A DNA stretch of 64,000 nucleotides. Source: Ailurus styani. Lineage: Eukaryota > Chordata > Mammalia > Carnivora > Ailuridae. Shown in pieces: positions 12,450-23,727 of this stretch; position 1 is the stretch's first letter; every line of letters starts with the position of its first letter. The position numbers and the translations under genes were made by a program. Location: assembly GCA_002007465.1 (NCBI GenBank), contig LNAC01000374.1:1224949-1288948 (forward strand). The letters run 5' to 3'. The notes below the pieces were generated by a model. That model made no database searches. It saw nothing but the letters and a program-made list of their open reading frames with translations, and was not told the origin of the DNA.

Positions 12450-12565
12450 TATTTTATTTATTTAATTTAAATTCAATTAATTAACAGATAATGTATTATT
12501 TGTTTCAGGGGTGCAGGTCTGTGATTCATCAGTCTTATACCCAGTGTTCATTACAGTAGCACATA
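12450..12565 (-). mobile_element. Short antisense L1 3' end
   Basis: ATTCAATTAATTAACAGATAATG followed by TTTCAGGGGTGCAGGTCTGTGATTCATCAGTCTTA is the antisense 3' UTR of carnivore L1. The insertion is only about 115 bp, so it was heavily 5' truncated. It separates two MIR-like pieces. Confidence 0.75.
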
Positions 12566-12607
12566 TAAATACACAAAAACTTGATGTTATTCTAGCTATG
12601 TCATCAG

Positions 12608-12735
12608 CCAACTTTTGTGACCTTGGACAAGTCCCCTGCCTTCTGTAGCTCTATTTAAGTTCCTCATCTATATAGTAAAGGGGGTAGACTGAGCTCTATC
12701 CTAGTTGTACAAATCTGATATTATGTTATGGTATT
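12608..12735 (+). mobile_element. MIR-family fragment, sense
   Basis: TTTTGTGACCTTGGACAAGTCCCCTGCC...TTCCTCATCTATATAGTAAAGGGGGTAGACTGAGCTCTATCCTAG follows the MIR core and the GGGTTGGACTAGATGATCTC-like MIRc/MIR3 end. It is weaker than the copy at 12183. Confidence 0.6.
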
Positions 12736-13642
12736 TGGAATCGGTAGTACAGATGTGAAGAATCCTATGGAAATAAAAATCAGAGTCTCTAATGAATTAT
12801 CTATAGAAATGGGTGTAGAGATGATTCAAATGTCTTTTCATTTTCCCAGTACTCGAAAGTGTGGGATGGTATGTGGATAATCTTGGATTCAGGAGCTTAT
12901 CTATACAGGCATCTGCCCCATAAAAAGGAACAGACAAGGTTGCATCAACCATGAGATATTTTTCCATTAAAAATGAGAACTTTTTGGCCTAGGCCGTGAA
13001 AAGGCTGGCAAAAGCTAGGATGAGGAAATATCTATACCTTAATCAGAAGAAAGAGAAAGGCGAAGATTTAAAAAACAGCCAAGAAGCTTAGCCACTCTCT
13101 AGGCTGAGTCGAATGTGTAGGTGAGATGCAGGTTGCTCAGTACGTTTTCACTGACACTCTCAGGGCAGGAATGATAAAATGATGCAACAGAGCAGGTTTT
13201 TTTAAAGAAATATTTTTATTAAGATAAATTCCACAATATTTGGAGGATTTACTTCCCTTGAAATTAAAGAAAGTTTAAATTCTTAAGTTGAAAAAGAGAT
13301 ATAGCCAAAGGACCATACCATTTCACTGAAAAAAGAATGATATACCTTATAATGTGTAACTGAAGTCAAGACTGAGTATCTTTAGGATTCTCATTTATCA
13401 ATTTTTCACTATCCCTTTATTTTTCAGTTGTAATCAGAGATGTGCTTTCAGAATGACCTTAGCTCTTGTTAGTGGCTTTGAAAACAAAAAAACCAAAACC
13501 AAAACCAACCCCCCCCAAAAAATAACACCAAAAAAAGTTGCTGAAAAGAGCCATGAGTAAATAAGAAGCCAGTGTAGATTTGCAAATATTTTCTCAAAGG
13601 TCTAAGGGTCACTGAAGTATTGGAAAATGGAAAAAGGAACAG

Positions 13643-13670
13643 TAAAAAAAAAAAAAAAAAAAAAAAAAAN
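13643..13670. repeat. A-homopolymer with single N
   Basis: About 27 consecutive A followed by N at 13670, then AAATC. The N marks an unresolved homopolymer length. No retroelement body is obvious upstream, so the origin of this A-tract is unclear. Confidence 0.9.
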
Positions 13671-14281
13671 AAATCAAAAACTTCCAGAGAAAATACACAG
13701 AGAAGCAGCAATATTTAATTAAATTAATGTGTACTGAAAGGGTCAAAATGTTATAAGAACCACATAAAGTAGAAAGACCTCTGAGAGAGGAAAAGGCATG
13801 CCAGTAAATAAAAAGGAGTTGCGATAAGACTTTCAATGGATAAGGCTGTGAATTTACTTTTCTAAATAGGGTGATTTTCAAAACCTAGGCAAAATTTTTA
13901 TTATTAGAAAGTCATGAAGACCTTTCAAAAAAGCCTAGGATATTGTATTCAGTTTGAGGCATTTCACTGCCAGGAAGATGAAGGCAAGCAGAGATGGGAA
14001 TTCAGAAGAAAAAAAAATACAACAAAAGTATTTCAGAATCTGTGGAGGATTGACTTTTCAAGAGAAAGTATGAATAAATAGAATAAATAATAGCTTGGTT
14101 TGCAAAGTCTAAAGAGAGGGAGGTGATATGTCGTATGTGCCTAAAATTGAACAAAGCAAAATCGCAAGGTAACAGGCAGTGTCTCATTTAAATCCTATTA
14201 ACTTATTTAGTTATCAGTGTAACTTTACCATTCACATGAAGGTATGGACGTTTATTTATCAGTATTTGTTGCATATGTGGA

Positions 14282-14312
14282 ACACACACACACACGCACA
14301 CACACACACATA
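14282..14312. repeat. CA/TG microsatellite
   Basis: An AC dinucleotide repeat of about 15 units interrupted by one ACGC. Confidence 0.95.
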
Positions 14313-15386
14313 GGCATCTACATAGCCAATAAGTGCCCAATCTTCCTTTCCTTTTTTCTGCATTTTCTTGAATGAGAAAGAGACTGCTGAAAATGATGCT
14401 TTCTACATTTTCTTGAAAGGGATTTTAAAAATCACATATGATTAGCTGAACTGAAAGTTTGCCCATCTTGCCTCTGGCTAGGGTGAGTGGCTGGTATTAT
14501 CCATAGGAGGATACAATACTATCTTTTTAAAGAAGTGCTTTTGTTTACGGTGAATTATCTACGCTGGGAGAGGTGGTTTGCCAGTCATTATAATACTAAG
14601 GGAATTAAGTATATGCTATCGTTTTACCCTCACTGTCTGATAGATGAGAAACTCAGTAGAAGACACTGAGATTCACCGAAATAAATTATTTAACATATAT
14701 GAACAAGCAAGAGGCTCAGAATGTATAGATTTAATATTGTTGCAGCTGGAGATGACTGTATTCTTGTATTTTCGATGTATTACCCATTCTCTTCCCTACC
14801 TTATTTAAAGCCTCTTACATAGTAGGTGCACTAAACAAAAATGTATTCAAAAGATAAATGCTGTTGATTTCTAAAATAGTGGGATGTTTTAAACCTTATT
14901 TAAAGTCCTTTCTGGCTGCATAAGCCATAGATTACTTTGTGCTATGGTTGGGGAGCTATGTATGTTCAATCAATGAGAGCACTGGGCTGAGGAGTTAAGC
15001 AAATGTTGTTTTGTGTGCTGACAGCTGGGCTTCAAAATGTGGCAGTCTCCATGTTTGTTGCCGACTAGTATTTTTCAAGCAAATATAAAAATTGTCATCT
15101 TCTCTGTCAGCCTGAGCTCACTGAATCATTAAGACTCACCAGCACAAACTGGAGCAAAAAGATGTTTTCCTTTGTTATGGATTTAATCATTTTATGGGGA
15201 GCAGTTTTCAAAAACTCTGAGTTTAATGCAATAAAAATGACATTTAATGCACAACAGGTATTAATAAAAGCCATCACAAGTAAGTAAAGGTGAATCGAAT
15301 CTTGGAAAGTGGCAGTTACAAGCTGATGAGGGGAATTAAACGCAGAAGGCCAAGATAGAATTAGAGAGGCAGTAACAGCTCCTAGT

Positions 15387-15402
15387 GGCCAGCAGGGGTC
15401 AC
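15387..15402 (+). promoter_or_regulatory. CTCF-like motif (moderate match)
   Basis: GGCCAGCAGGGGTCAC resembles the CTCF core CCAGCAGGGGGCGC with two changes near the 3' end. It lies in a repeat-free block. Binding is inferred only from the motif. Confidence 0.4.
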
Positions 15403-16049
15403 CCAATAACCAGGAAACAAATAGGAGGGCTGCGTGCTCTCCCTGCCTAAACGCAGAGCTGAAAATTTTCCCACACGAGATGTCAGGATACCCTAGGGAG
15501 ACACGTACGGAACTCCCTCATAATCCTAACTCAAAAGCGAAAACAGTGAGACTCTCTCAGAAACGATATTGCTCACTCGGTAAAGGGGGAAAACCTCAGG
15601 GTCAACTCTGGGGCTCTGCTCCATGCAGGGCAGTGAAGAAGAATATTGGATGCAGTCAGTTGGGGCTGGAATGGAAGAAAGTAGAAGATACCTAAGGGGA
15701 AGAAACTCCCTTTTGGGTTCATATGCTATTGATCTAACTTCAGAGACCCAGAACAGACAGCCCGGCTTCCAGTCAGATTTCCTTTGTATGTTCAAGTAGA
15801 GAACATTAAAAAACTGTTCTGACCCCTCATGTCTCAAAGGTTTGTATAAAATGCATCTTTAAAACATTAAAAAAAAGTTCAGATCCCTGGGTTTTTCACA
15901 ATGATTCTTCTTTTCTTCTTACAGCTACTCTATACTTCCACTTCTCTTCAATGTCTGCCATTAAAAAAAAGGTGTGTCCCCATCAATTCTTTGTCTTTGG
16001 TTTCTGAATCATTCTTTGAAAGGGTCTTTGAGGCTGGGTTAGTAACAAA

Positions 16050-16235
16050 AGTAGCAGCTAACATTATTGAGAGTATACTGTGTTATGCTCTGCCCTGAGC
16101 TCACACTGAACATGTGTGGCTCTGGCAACCCTCAAAGTGGCCTTATGATGTAGACACCATTTTAAGAGCTGTGAAACTGAGCTTCACAGAGAGCTAAAGC
16201 AGAGAGCCGATCGGTTTGCCTGCGATCTATTCTTA
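16050..16235 (-). mobile_element. MIR, antisense
   Basis: Degenerate antisense MIR: TATACTGTGTTATGCTCTGCCCTGAGCTCACAC...CAACCCTCAAAGTGGCCTTATGATGTAGACACCATTTTAAGAGCTGTGAAACTGAGCTTCACAGAGAG. This matches the order of the MIR 3' part, core and head. Confidence 0.65.
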
Positions 16236-16561
16236 ATCCCCATGCTGTTTGACTGCAAATCTCAGGCCGCAGGAGACAAAACATTAAAATTCAACCATTC
16301 CAATCAACTGTCTGAAGCTCAGATTCCTTCGGTGGCCTTTCTATCCCATGGTTGCTTTGCTGTGATTGTATATCAGCATGATAGGGACCCGCGAGTCTGT
16401 TCTTTCCTTGGACGTTTCTGCCTATAAGAGGGTTCTGCCTAATAGTTAGCTGAGGTTCTTCTACCTCAGCCCCTAGAGGGTCAGAGAAAGAAGGCTGATT
16501 TCTCTTCCCATGTCGTTACTTTCCACATATGAAAGGAGTTGTTCTGAATTTCCCAGATACT

Positions 16562-17085
16562 GGTCAGGGTTCTCTGGAGAAACAGAACCGGACACATACG
16601 CATATGTGGAGGTTTATGACAAGAATTGGCTTATGTGTTTATAGAGACTGACAAGCTATGTGATCTGCCATCTGAAAGTTGTAGAACAGGGAAAAACTGG
16701 TGGCATAATTTGGTCTGACTATCAAAGCTTAAAAACCAGGGAGCTGATGGTGTAAGTCCCAGTCCAAGTTCAAAGGCCCCAAAACCTGGGGCTGATGTTG
16801 TAAGTTTTGGCATCAAAAGATGGATGGTCTGAAGTTAGGAGAAGATGGATGTCTCAGAGAGAGTGAGTTGACCCTTCCTCTACCTATTTATTCTGTTCAG
16901 TCCCTCAGCAGATTGAATGATATCCACCTGCATTGGTGAGAGGAACCTTTTTTTTTCAGTCTACTGATTCAAATGCTAATCTCTTCTGAAAACACTTTGA
17001 CAGATACACCCGGAAATGATGGTTTACCAGCTCTCTGAGTATCCCTCAGCCCAGTCAAATAGACCATAAAAGTCACCATCACACT
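16562..17085. mobile_element. Old interspersed repeat, family unresolved
   Basis: The stretch starts CAGGGTTCTCTGGAGAAACAGAACC and ends near AGTCAAATAGACCATAAAAGTCACCATCAC. Both ends match a widespread mammalian repeat I know by sequence (CAGGGTTCTCCAGAGAAACAGAACC ... TTAACCATCACA) but cannot name with certainty. Middle blocks such as CAGTCTACTGATTCAAATGCTAATCTC also fit. It has no coding potential. Confidence 0.6.
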
Positions 17086-17898
17086 GCAAATCTTCTGTTT
17101 GTTAATTGCATTAAGCTATTTCACAGGTTTTTATTTTTTAAACATAGTATCATCATTTTCAATCATTTCTCCTGCTCATATTTTTCCTAACCTGTGGTGC
17201 CTAGAGTGGATTGAGGCCATCCAACAACAGCATAGTTAAAATACTGTGTTTCCATTGATGCTTGTTTTCTGAGAAACACTCAAATTACTGTTTTCTCTCC
17301 TGTTTCTTATGTATTTTTCTCTTCACTTCTCAGAAATGTTTCTTGCTGGTTCCTTATAGCCAGCTAAAAAACTATACAACTATATGATGAGAAATAATTT
17401 AAGGTTGACATGTAACAAAAGGCAAAAATGTTTTAGTAAACAGTAGGCTTGGTGGCAGACAATGGGAGGATTCAATAATTGACTTTTCTTACAGCATCAT
17501 GTGCTAATGATGCCTTATGAATTATGGTGAACATATTAAGCTGGGTCGAAATGATAAAGTTGCTGTTATGTTTATCCACAGTTTGGGAGTTGATTACTAA
17601 ATTCCTGGCCAGCTATCTCTGTATTTTTATAAAGTAATTTTTCATAGATTATGAAAATAGCATGCTAAAGCCACCACTTTCTTAGGATCAATTAACAAGT
17701 ATAATTTTACAAACTACTCAGATATCCCAAGAAACTGTTTTGAACAAGTTTAAAACAGAATTAAATAGCCTGTGTTGCAAAATAGTGACTGAGTTAATGT
17801 TTCTTTTTTCTTTCTAAGGGACTCAGGGCATTATATTCAAACAATCTGAACTAAGGTTGCATAAGATGTCAACTCAAAGTTATTAAAGTCATTTTATA
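17086..17898. other. Unassigned DNA
   Basis: AT-rich, with no recognisable repeat or gene. Confidence 0.5.
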
Positions 17899-18090
17899 GG
17901 CACTAAAAAACACCTTGCAGTATCTTATCATTCTCAAATTTCATAAGTAGACAAAATCTATTTGCACATGGTTGCGTCCAGATGACATTAATTTTTAATG
18001 TGGTTAAACTCCATTTGAACATATGCCAAGATAGAAGCAATGATTAGCTTATTTGGAAAATTACCACTTTATTCTTCTCATTATTGGATA
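17899..18090 (+). repeat. Direct repeat copy A
   Basis: This 192-bp stretch aligns with 19125-19187 joined to 21484-21598. Shared blocks include ATTCTCAA.TTTCATAA, AAATCT.TTTGCA, GATGACATTAATTTT, CAAGATA.AAGCAA and AAATTACCA. Divergence is considerable, so the duplication (or pair of insertions) is old. I do not recognise it as a known family. Confidence 0.7.
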
Positions 18091-18829
18091 ACCTCTACTG
18101 AAGAGAGAGCCTTCACAAAGCTTTCCTATCTGACCTCTTAAGTAGTCATGAAATTGAAGCTCTGAGCTTGACCTTCAGACCTCATACTGACCCAAGGCAA
18201 ATTAGACCTTGTTCAGGACTTGCATTTAAAGATACTGAGCCAATGCTTGGAGGAGTGTTTAATTTGTGGAGCAGAAGAAGATAGAGAATATGATTTAAGG
18301 AATTTTTTCTTCTGATAAAGGAAAGGACCTTCCTGTTATAAGAAGGTCAAAAGAGAAAGATCAGAAGGGGTGGAACTAGGTGGGCCCTAAATATTTCAAA
18401 AGGGATCCAGTGCCGTAGCTGTTTGGGTCTAAACAAGATTGGTTATAAGATCATCCAAACCTAAGGTAAGTTGAGGGGCCATCCAAACAAAATAGAGATC
18501 AGTCCCCACCTGAAATCCAGAGAAGAGATACTCATACCAAGTACTTCACAACACAGGGCAACACAAGCAGCTTTTGAAGAAAGGGGGGAAAAGGAAAGAT
18601 GTGCTCTTCTTTAGCAGTGATGGTCTCACAAAATTTCACATTCCCTAAGATCATACAGAGAGGTCACTCTTGCTATTGGCAAGGCTGAGGAGTTGGGGGC
18701 ATGGATGTGTAGAGAAGAGAGGGAAAAAGTCTGAGGTCCAGGCCAAAAGGACAGCAGGTGTGATAAAATTAGAGACTTAGAAATAACTCAGAGTAGATTA
18801 GACATTAAAAATTCAAATCTTTACCAGTG
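18091..18829. other. Unassigned DNA between direct repeats
   Basis: No gene or named repeat recognised. It is purine-rich in parts (18540-18740). Confidence 0.5.
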
Positions 18830-19124
18830 CTGAATGTGTAACATGGGTGATCCAATTGGCTTGCCATCTCTTTCTCTTTCTGGAACCCTAAGACTACTAT
18901 GTGAAGAAGCCTAGGTGAGCCTACTGGAGGATGAAAGATCATATAGAGTAGAGGCAAGTGCTCCAGCTAGGGCTCCTTAGACCGAACAGCCTGCCCATGA
19001 GACTGAGGCCATCTTGGACCATCCAGTCTCAGCCACGCCACCAGCTGATCACAGAGACTAGCCACACTGGCCCAGATGGGAAGAATTGCCCAGCTAATTC
19101 ACAACGGTGAGAAATAATATTATT
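18830..19124 (+). mobile_element. MLT1-type LTR fragment, sense
   Basis: Ordered similarity to MLT1 LTRs: ACTATGTGAAGAAGCCTAGG, GAGGCCATCTTGGACCATCCAGTCTCAGCC, GCCACCAGCTGATCACAG, then CCCAGCTAATTCACAACGGTGAGAAATAAT at the 3' side. It is truncated at the 3' end where direct-repeat copy B begins. Confidence 0.65.
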
Positions 19125-19187
19125 GGCATTAAAAAAAACTTCCATTATTATTCTCAAGTTTCATAACTGAAAAAATCTGTTTGCATG
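19125..19187 (+). repeat. Direct repeat copy B, left half
   Basis: Matches 17899-17960 (GGCATTAAAAAA..., ATTCTCAAGTTTCATAA, AAAATCTGTTTGCATG). The match stops where the L1 poly-T begins and resumes at 21484. Confidence 0.7.
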
Positions 19188-21483
19188 TCTTTTTTTTTAG
19201 TTGAGATAAAATTGACATATAACATTATATTTGTTTCAGGTGTACAATATAATAATTTGATTTTTGTGTATACGGCAAAGTGATCACTGCAATAAGTCTA
19301 GTTACCATCTGTCACCATACAATTAACCCCCTTTACCCATTTGACCTACCTCCCAACCCCCTTCTCCTCTGATAACCTGTAATCTATTCTCTGTATCTTT
19401 GAATTTTGTTTGTGTGTTTTGTTTTTTAGGTTCCTTATGTGAGTGAATTATATGGTATTTGTCTTTCTCTGTTTGACTTATTTCACTTAGCATGGCAAGA
19501 TTTCCTTCTTTTTTATGGCTGAGTAGGATTCCACGGTATGTATGTACCACATTTTCTTTATCCGTTCATCCTTTGGTGGACACTTAGGTTATTTCCATAC
19601 CTTGGATATTGTAAATAATGCTGCAGTGATATAGGGTGCACATATCGTTTCAAGTTAGTGTTTTTACTTTCCTTGGATAAATACCCAGAAGTGGTATAGT
19701 TGGATCATATGGTATTTTTATTCTTAATTTTTTGAGCACCCTCCATACTGTTTTCTGTAGTGGCTGCACCAATTTACATTCTCACCAACAGTGTGCAATG
19801 GTTTCCTTTTCTTCATATCCTCTCCAACACTTGCTGTTTCTTGTTTGATAGTAGTCATTCTAACAGGTGTGAGGTAATATCCCCTGTGGTTTTGCTTTGC
19901 ATTTACCTGATAATTAGTGATCCCAAGCATCTTTTCATATGCCTCTTGGCCATCAGTGTGTCTTCTTGGAAAAAAATGTCTATTCAGATCCTCTGCCAAT
20001 TTTTTTAATTGAAAAATTTTGTTGTTATTGAGTTGTATGAGTTCTTTACATATTATGGATATTAACCCCTTATAGGATATATGATTTGCAAATATCTTCT
20101 CCCATTCAGTAGGTTGCCTTTTCACTTTGATGACAGCTTCCTTTGTTGTGAAGAAGCTTTTTAGTTTGATATAGCCCCGGTAGTTTATTTTGGCTTTCAT
20201 CTTCCTTGGCTTTGGAAAAAAACATTGCTAAGACTGGTGTCAGGGAACTTACTGCTTCTGTTTTTCTCTAGGGGTTTTATGGTTACAGGTCTTACATTCA
20301 AGTCTCTAATTCATTTTGAGTTAATTTTTATATGTGGTGTAAGATAGTGGTCCAGTTTCTTTCTTTTGCATGTGGCTGTCCAGTTTTCCTAACACCATTT
20401 ATTGAAGAGACTGCCCTTTCCATATTATATATTCTTGACTCCTTTGTTGTAAATTAATTGACTGTATATTTGTGAGTTTTTTCATGGGCTCTCAATTCTA
20501 TTCCACTGATCTATGTGTCTGTTTTTGTGCCAGTACCATAATGTTTTGATTACTATATCTTTCTAGTATAGTTTGAAATTAGGTAGTGTGATACCTCCAT
20601 CTTCATTATTTCTCAAGATTGTCTTTGCTATTTGGGATCTTTTGTGGTCCCCTATAAATTTTAGAGCTATATGTCTTACTTCTGTGAAAAACGTCATTGG
20701 GATTTTGATAGGGATTGAACTGAATTATAAATTGCTTTAAGTAGTATGAACATTTTGACAATATTAATTTTTGCATTGCATGAACATGGCATATCTTTAC
20801 ATTTACTTTTGTCTTCTTCAGTTTCTTTATGTCTTATAGTTTTCAGTACACTAGTCTTTCATTTCCTTGGCTAAATGTATTCCTAGGTATCTTATTCTTA
20901 TTAAAACAATTATAAATGGGATTGTTTTCTTAATTTCTCTTTCTGATAGTTCATTATTTGTGTATAGAAGAGCAACAGTTGTCTGGATATCTATTTTGTA
21001 TCCTGTTACTTTACATTATTGTTTCTAACAGTTTTTTGGTGGAGTCTTAAAAGTTTTCGATATATAGTAGTATCATGTCATCTGTAAATAGTGAACATTT
21101 ACTTTTTCTTTTTTTTTTAAAGATTTTATTTATTTATATGACAGAGAGAGATTACAAGTAGGCAGAGAGAGAGGAGGAAGCAGGCTCCCCGCTGAGCAGA
21201 GAGCCTGATGTGGGCCTCGATCCCAGGACCCTGAGATCATGACCTGAGCTGAAGGCAGAGGCTTTAATCCACTGAGCCACCCAGGTGCCCAACATTTACT
21301 TTTTCTTTCTAATTTGGGAGGGTTTTTATTTATTTTTCTTGTCTAATCGCTCTGTCTAGGGCTTCCAGTACTATGTTGAATAAAAGTAGCAGGAGTGGAC
21401 ATCTTTGTCTTGATCCTATTCTTAGCTTTTCACTTTTGAATATTATATTAGCTGTAGGTACACATAGTTTCAATATAGTATTG
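19188..21483 (-). mobile_element. L1, antisense, 5'-truncated, with nested SINE
   Basis: Reading minus: distal reverse-transcriptase region of ORF2 (around 21350-21480), ORF2 C-terminal part, 3' UTR, and an A-tail at 19188-19200. A minus frame at 19724-20200 encodes a mutated ORF2p C-terminal piece with short recognisable strings ([29 protein letters not shown]). It is not functional: stops and frameshifts break ORF2, and ORF1 is absent. The SINE at 21112-21290 interrupts it. The element itself interrupts direct-repeat copy B. Confidence 0.9.
21112..21290 (-). mobile_element. Can-SINE, young class, antisense, nested in L1
   Basis: Complete antisense SINE with the young head form (GGTGGCTCAGTGGATTAAAGCC on minus). 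The 18-bp target duplication AACATTTACTTTTTCTTT is exact at 21094-21111 and 21291-21308. The L1 text resumes directly after it, which shows the order of events. Confidence 0.96.
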
Positions 21484-21598
21484 CCCTGATGACATTAATT
21501 TTAATACCAATAGACATCATTTAAATTTGGATCAAGATAAAAGCAAGGATTTGTTTATTCTGAGAAATTACCAATTTCATCTTCTACCACATTGGACA
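21484..21598 (+). repeat. Direct repeat copy B, right half
   Basis: Continues the match to copy A (17976-18090): CCTGATGACATTAATTTTAAT, GGATCAAGATAAAAGCAA, GAAATTACCAATTTCATCTTCT. Confidence 0.7.
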
Positions 21599-21837
21599 GT
21601 CTCATACCTTACAGTGTTATAAGGTCAACAAAATGAGGTTAATCATGTGCTGATGAAGTATTTTTGCCAAAATCTAAAGGACACTCTGAGCAACCTACTG
21701 GTATAAACTTATGTATCTCTGGTCAGTCCTACAGTCTAGAATTCCACAATTTTAGAGATTAGGTCCTGAAAGTGAAGTCATCTCAGATTTTCCCACAGTT
21801 GAGGAGCCAGAAAATAGCCTTAAAGACTATCTAATCC

Positions 21838-22074
21838 AGAGGGTTCCAACTGATAGTTTACAGGCCAAATTTAGTCAGCAGATGCATTTAGTTTGGTCTA
21901 CACAGTGCTGGCTCACAAATTAAAAAACATATATAACTAATTAGTCACATTGCCAAATTTTAAAAATTGGGTAATCACATTAAAAATCTGCATTTCCAAA
22001 TTATCTTGAAAAAAATTTGAAAGTATTGGCAACATTGAGCCTACAGGACAACAGTTAATTGAAACAGAATACAG
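21838..22074. mobile_element. Possible hAT-type DNA transposon relic
   Basis: TTTACAGGCCAAATTTAGTCAGCAGATGCATTTAGTTTGGTCTACACAGTG and later AAATTTTAAAAATTGGGTAATCACATTAAAAATCTGCATTT resemble a Charlie/hAT-like mammalian element that I recall only approximately. I identified no terminal repeats, so confidence is low. Confidence 0.4.
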
Positions 22075-22088
22075 GCTTCTCCTTTTAT

Positions 22089-22313
22089 TTATTTATTTTA
22101 TTTTAATTTTTTTAAAGAGAGAGTGCATGTGTGTGCAAGCATTGGGGGTTAGGGTAGGGAAGGGCAGAGGGAGAGGGAGAGAGAGAATCTTAAGCAGGCT
22201 ACACACCCAGCACGGAGCCCAACACCAGACCCAATGTCACAACCCTGAGATCATGACCTGAGCCAAAATCAAGAGTCAGATGCCCAACCTACTGTGCCAC
22301 CCAGGTGCCCCCA
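22089..22313 (-). mobile_element. Can-SINE, old class, antisense
   Basis: The head is on the right (GGGCACCTGGGTGGCACAG on minus), with the ancestral GACTCTTGATTTTGGCTCAGGTCATGATCTCA-like body. Target duplication: GCTTCTCCTTTTAT (22075-22088) and GCTTGCTCCTTTTAT (22314-22328), with one indel. It is more diverged than the young class. Confidence 0.92.
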
Positions 22314-22328
22314 GCTTGCTCCTTTTAT

Positions 22329-23435
22329 ATGGGGAAGGAGCTCACTAAGTCCCTATATCATATGGATGGAGGTTTCTGTCATTTGTCCTGCGTAACTGAC
22401 CACCCTGAGAAAGAATGTTGTTTGTGAGACTTATGCCGCATAAGTGACTTTGGGAGCCTGATTAGTGGAGATTAGCTGGTCTCCAGGTCAGAATTGGCCC
22501 TTCTGGCCTAGAGGCTAAGAGCCTTACATCCCCTCTGGCTCCAGGCTGGACTGGACCCCCAAAATGGAATCTGGAAGGGGAGACAAACACACCAGCCCAG
22601 GCTCCTTGAATATTTAAAGTATTATAACATAGAAACAGGTCACTCCAAATCGCATGTGGTGAACAAATGTTTAACTTCAGACCCCATCATTTGCCCTATA
22701 ACTACAGCCCGGTGATGAGCTAAAGTCTCATCTAAGGGGAGGATGCACCCCCAGGCTGCTCAGTCAGGACCCTAGTCTGGCGGTCTCCAAGGAGCTTCCC
22801 CAGCTCATGAGGTTGGAGGTTGTAAGTACCCGATTTAACGTGACTTTGTCTTATTGTCCTTAACTGCTTACTATTGCCCTTATCTATGTGCAGATTTCCC
22901 TTTTCTTCTTTCTGTTTCTATAGATTTTTATAATCTCAATAAGGATTTTTTCCTTTGAAACTGAGAGTACAGTTGCCGTGAACCTTCTTTTCAGAACAGT
23001 CTCCAAAGAAACCGTCCCTCCCCACCACAGAACACCTCAGTGTGCTTTACTCATCTGTGTTACACACAACCTCCGCGAGTATTTGAATTTATAACATCTG
23101 AATCTGCTCCAAACACGTAATTTTACAGATAAGCAAACAGAGGTGCAGATAAAAGGGATCCTGTCATCAGCCAGTGGTGGACTTAAAATATAGTATAAAT
23201 ATAAATCATTGTTAGCTGTGGGACTGGTATTAGCTTTCTTTCCCACCTGGAAGCTGGCTGAGGGCTGGGTTAATTTTGAATGGGTGTGACCAGAGCAGAA
23301 GAGTCTGGGGTTTTCCAAGACAAGAAAGCTGGAGAACAGTTTGGAGACACCAGGGTCAGTGTCCCCTAAGTCCCTAAGTAGTTAGAGGGTGGGAGCCCCT
23401 GGAAGGCAAAGGAGGAGCTGAAAGACACAGAGGGC
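22329..23435. other. Unassigned DNA, moderately GC-rich
   Basis: No repeat recognised. Composition is somewhat richer in GC than the flanks at 22400-22820. A 93-codon antisense frame at 23037-23318 has no domain. Confidence 0.5.
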
Positions 23436-23453
23436 AAAGAAAACAAACATCTT

Positions 23454-23727
23454 GGGCGCCTGGGTGGCTCAGTGGGTTAAAGCCTCTGCTTTCGGCCCAG
23501 GTCATGATCTCAGGGTCCTGGGATCGAGGCCCACATCGGGCTCTCTGCTTGGCAGGGAGCCTGCTTCCCCCTCTCTCTCTCTCTGCCTGCCTCTCTGCCT
23601 CCTTGTGATCTCTCTCCCGCTGTGAAATAAATAAATAAAATCTTTAAAAAAAAAAAAAAAATCTGATAATTNGCCTCTCTGCCTCCTTGTGATCTCTCTC
23701 CCGCTGTGAAATAAATAAAAAAAAAAA
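23454..23727 (+). mobile_element. Can-SINE, young class, with duplicated tail and N
   Basis: Full sense SINE 23454-23660 with the CTCAGTGGGTTAAAGCC head, an A-tail, then TCTGATAATT, one N (23672), and a second copy of the SINE tail (23673 to about 23719) repeating 23589-23635, including its private CTCCCGCTGTG bases, and a second A-run. An 18-bp target duplication AAAGAAAACAAACATCTT encloses everything (23436-23453 and 23728-23745). The tail copy is probably an assembly or slippage product. Confidence 0.93.

Larger units (their letters stand above)
12736..16049. other. Unassigned DNA with simple repeats
   Basis: Mostly unassigned. It contains an A-rich/C-run tract (13485-13530), an A27 run ending in N (13643-13670), a CA repeat (14282-14312) and a CTCF-like motif (15387-15402). 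The block 15080-15420 looks free of repeats. No frame has a recognisable domain. Confidence 0.5.

Noticed and set aside
13643..13670. A-tract as the tail of a processed pseudogene
   Set aside because: No transcript-like or retroelement body, and no target duplication, could be recognised next to it.
19724..20200. 158-codon minus frame as a gene
   Set aside because: It is a decayed L1 ORF2p C-terminal fragment inside an antisense L1, not a host gene.
23454..23530. tRNA gene (A-box and B-box-like sequence)
   Set aside because: It is the tRNA-Lys-derived head of a Can-SINE, as are the similar sequences at the other SINE loci.
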